Assembly (NCBI RefSeq): GCF_020829685.1
Contig: NZ_JAIVFR010000024.1
Span: 1 to 16,894 of the forward strand
Direction: 5' to 3'
Origin: Nostoc sp. CHAB 5715
GTDB taxonomy: Bacteria > Cyanobacteriota > Cyanobacteriia > Cyanobacteriales > Nostocaceae
Length of the DNA stretch: 16,894 bases
The notes under the pieces are model-generated. The model was given only the letters and a program-made list of their open reading frames with translations, made no database searches and was not told where the DNA came from. Made by a program: the position numbers and the translations under genes. Below are positions 15,470 through 16,894 of the stretch, piece after piece. Each line of letters opens with the position of its first letter. The stretch's first letter is position 1.

Positions 15470-15607
15470 GCAAGTCGTAATGTCCACAAGGCTGTTCCCG
15501 AGCGCCCTGGTAAAACTGAACCACGAGTCCTTTTACGTCGCCCCAAAATTTATCCCTTGATGACCAAACCCCAGCATGAATTACGAAATCTTTTGCAAAC
15601 TGCTTAA
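15470..15607 (+). pseudogene. C-terminal remnant of an IS4-type transposase
   Basis: The plus-strand frame reads ASRNVHKAVPERPGKTEPRV, continues LLRRPKIYPLMTKPQ and ends LLQTA before TAA. Basic tails of the form RPGR-PRV-RR-PLMTKP are typical of IS4-family DDE transposases. Only about 45 codons are left, and the structured repeat (copy B) lies directly upstream, so the gene is broken and inactive. Confidence 0.65.
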
Positions 15608-15650
15608 GCCACAAGTGTTTCAGCTTTTCTTAGTGCCATTCGCTTTGTCT

Positions 15651-15690
15651 CCCCTCCCTAAGGCATCGGGAAGGGGCTGGGGGTGGGGTG
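15651..15690. repeat. CCCCTCCC...GGGAAGGGG palindromic repeat
   Basis: An imperfect hairpin, CCCCTCCC with GGGAAGGGG around GCATC, followed by GGGGGTGGGG. This type of repeat is widely dispersed in Nostoc-like intergenic DNA. It lies just beyond the stop of the minus-strand gene at 15706. Confidence 0.5.
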
Positions 15691-15705
15691 CAATGACTAG
15701 GAAGT

Positions 15706-16284
15706 TTAGTCTGGGAAAGCTAAACCAGTCATCGGGTCACGAATATACAACCCTAGCGTGAGACTACGCATCGCTTCATCCCAAACGGGTATTAGTTGTT
15801 CTGCTTGATCTGCCCAATAATCGAATGTAATCAAGCACTGAATATTCGACCCCAAAGCAATGCAAGTCCGCGAAAAAGCTTCGCGTGGTTCTTCCTGAGT
15901 GTCAATGAACTTCATCTCTGTCCAGACAATTTTGGCGGTTTGGCGCTTGACGGTAATAATTTCTCCCTTAGCAATGATGTTGCGGCTGTCGTTTTCCAGG
16001 ACTTTCTTCAAGGTAGATTTTAGCGGAAACTGGCTCCAATCATTGGGTGGCAGAGGATTGAAAGATACTTCCAGACAGCAATCATCGTTAGGGGGTTTTT
16101 TATCGAGGAACTTGAAGGATTTGTCTTGTGGCTCAAAAACCCAATCCTGGGGAACATTGAAGCGAACAGCCCCGCGATTCGCAACAAATATTTTATAGCC
16201 TGATGGAGATTCCCAACGATGATCAGGCTTTAGTTCAAGAGTTTCTTTAATCCACTGGAGATTGCTTTTTTTACGCTTTGCCAT
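15706..16284 (-). CDS. Conserved-looking hypothetical protein
   Basis: A 192-residue protein that I cannot assign to a named family. It has a basic N-terminus (MAKRKKSNLQW), no signal peptide and no membrane segment, so it is probably cytoplasmic. The pattern of alternating strands, with VRFNVPQDWVFEPQ near residue 40, LEVSFNPLPPNDW near 70, and a C-terminal helix and strand (VWDEAMRSLTLG), resembles the compact alpha/beta fold of PsbP/Mog1/DcrB-like proteins; this is a shape impression only. A paired C68-C69 is present. The start is ATG 16284, with no strong ribosome-binding site. It stands alone on this strand, and the stop codon lies within a weak hairpin (15694-15731). Confidence 0.7.
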   Translation of the reverse strand: MAKRKKSNLQWIKETLELKPDHRWESPSGYKIFVANRGAVRFNVPQDWVFEPQDKSFKFLDKKPPNDDCCLEVSFNPLPPNDWSQFPLKSTLKKVLENDSRNIIAKGEIITVKRQTAKIVWTEMKFIDTQEEPREAFSRTCIALGSNIQCLITFDYWADQAEQLIPVWDEAMRSLTLGLYIRDPMTGLAFPD

Positions 16285-16478
16285 AGTGTTTTTGCCAATC
16301 TGCTGAAGAGGGCGTAGGCGTTAGCCCGTCGTAGACATCGCCTAATTTGGGTCGTAGACAATCATCAACTTTGTTAATGTTATCAAATTGCTAGTATTTA
16401 GTAGCGCTCTTTTATTACTCTTACCAAATAAAAATTAGAAATCTTGATTTTCATTCATCGGCTTTATAAATCTATAAG

Positions 16479-16532
16479 GGGAGCATCCCACTTTTTTACA
16501 TGTCATTGCAAAATAAAAACTGGGATGCACCC
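16479..16532. mobile_element. 54-bp MITE with 8-bp target duplication
   Basis: The ends are GGGAGCATCCCACTTTTT and its near-complement (GGGTGCATCCCAGTTTTT when read inward from the right), 16 of 18 matching. The direct repeat TCTATAAG lies exactly on both flanks (16471-16478 and 16533-16540). No coding capacity. GGG-starting ends with 8-bp target duplications resemble the ISKra4/ISMich2 group from memory, but the family is not proven. Confidence 0.85.
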
Positions 16533-16548
16533 TCTATAAGTAAGTTAG

Positions 16549-16662
16549 GGAGCCACAGTCAACCCCGCAGCTAAGGTTCTCCTTCAGCAACGGACTGGCG
16601 TTGAAAGTTTGGGGAACCCCTAACAAGCGAAGGATTCCACTCAGGATATTTTTTTGAACCAG
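16549..16662. other. Unidentified GC-richer stretch
   Basis: This segment is GC-richer than its flanks, with GTTAGGG (from 16545) able to pair with CCCCTAAC (about 16618-16625), and an inner GTTTGGGGAACCCC. It looks like one of the dispersed repeats of Nostoc intergenic DNA; it did not match any riboswitch or RNA consensus I know. Confidence 0.3.
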
Positions 16663-16714
16663 CAAGCGATCGCTAAAAACCTATTTGGCAATTTTAACGG
16701 TAAAACTCAACCTT

Positions 16715-16789
16715 ATGATTAAAGTTTCAGCTTTCAGCATTAAAATCTTAGCAGCAGTGTTCATGGTTATGATGATAATTTGTGTCTAA
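16715..16789 (+). CDS. Possible 24-residue hydrophobic peptide
   Basis: A short frame encodes MIKVSAFSIKILAAVFMVMM followed by IICV and a stop. Two lysines are followed by a continuous hydrophobic stretch, which would make a single membrane segment. No ribosome-binding site is clear before the ATG, and no family is recognised. It may be chance, or the start of a decayed secreted protein. Confidence 0.25.
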   Translation: MIKVSAFSIKILAAVFMVMMIICV

Positions 16790-16894
16790 TAAATCGCGGA
16801 TAACCCAACTGCTTGTGGCAGTAATACAAATTAATGATACTAGGATAATCACCTGTAGTACCACAAAATCTTGGTTGTTTATACTAGACCTAAC

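Larger units (their letters stand above)
16285..16894. other. Terminal non-coding region
   Basis: About 610 bp with no confident gene. It contains a GGGCGTAGGCGTTAGCCC-type palindromic repeat (about 16309-16365), a 54-bp MITE, a GC-richer stretch of unknown nature (16549-16662) and a HIP1 octamer near 16666. A possible tiny peptide gene follows. TATACT near the right edge could be a -10 element for a gene beyond the window, but no matching -35 is clear. Confidence 0.55.

Noticed and set aside
15396..15614. Minus-strand frame of 72 codons
   Set aside because: It is antisense to the transposase remnant and runs into the structured repeat.
16549..16625. Cobalamin riboswitch or tRNA
   Set aside because: The GCCAC and GC-rich stems suggested it briefly, but neither the B12-box consensus nor a cloverleaf can be drawn.

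Overview
The window looks like chromosomal DNA from a filamentous, heterocyst-forming cyanobacterium of the Nostoc/Anabaena group. The evidence is the many HIP1 octamers (GCGATCGC), short tandem heptamer repeats of the GGGGAGT and ATTAGTC types, a BtpA homologue, a tandem cyanobacteriochrome photoreceptor, a helical carotenoid protein, and many palindromic and MITE-like repeats between widely spaced genes. Gene assignments come from motif recognition only; no search was run.

Layout. Positions 1-3071 hold rimO (minus strand, 230-1549), a gene-free stretch with an unidentified GC-richer segment, and btpA (plus, 2223-3071). At 3190 a vitamin K epoxide reductase (VKOR) gene begins, but after about 113 codons it runs head-on into the truncated 3' end of a large minus-strand gene. 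That gene (3530-6457) is the phototaxis receptor pixJ. Behind it, on the same strand, lie a CheW (6583-7056) and a CheY (7182-7544). These three resemble the core of a pix/ptx phototaxis operon, but no CheA and no PatA-type regulator is in the window. PixJ stops just past the tip of its signalling hairpin.

From 7545 to 9556 there is one small gene, 8299-8607, whose stop codon lies in the end of a MITE-like sequence. Around it are hairpins, a complete 111-bp MITE with a 10-bp target duplication, and a 62-bp tandem array. The array sits just upstream of a FdhF/YdeP-type molybdopterin oxidoreductase (9557-11779). Next come a roughly 300-bp highly structured repeat (copy A), a 112-bp MITE with an 8-bp target duplication, and a helical carotenoid protein gene (12272-12709, minus). 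A 66-bp leftover of a second oxidoreductase gene tail and the tail of a probable Uma2-family gene follow. The rest holds a secreted TPR protein (13466-14353), a single-domain response regulator (14648-15052, minus), copy B of the structured repeat abutting an IS4-type transposase remnant, a conserved-looking unknown protein (15706-16284, minus), a 54-bp MITE with an 8-bp target duplication, and a possible 24-residue hydrophobic peptide.

The main points of interest are: (1) the junction at about 3526-3533 that truncates both VKOR and PixJ, which may be a real rearrangement or an assembly join; (2) three consecutive red/green-type cyanobacteriochrome domains whose key residues carry the same numbers as I recall for Anabaena AnPixJ; (3) a two-copy nested-palindrome element whose copies differ by one compensatory base-pair change; and (4) three non-autonomous elements with exact target-site duplications.
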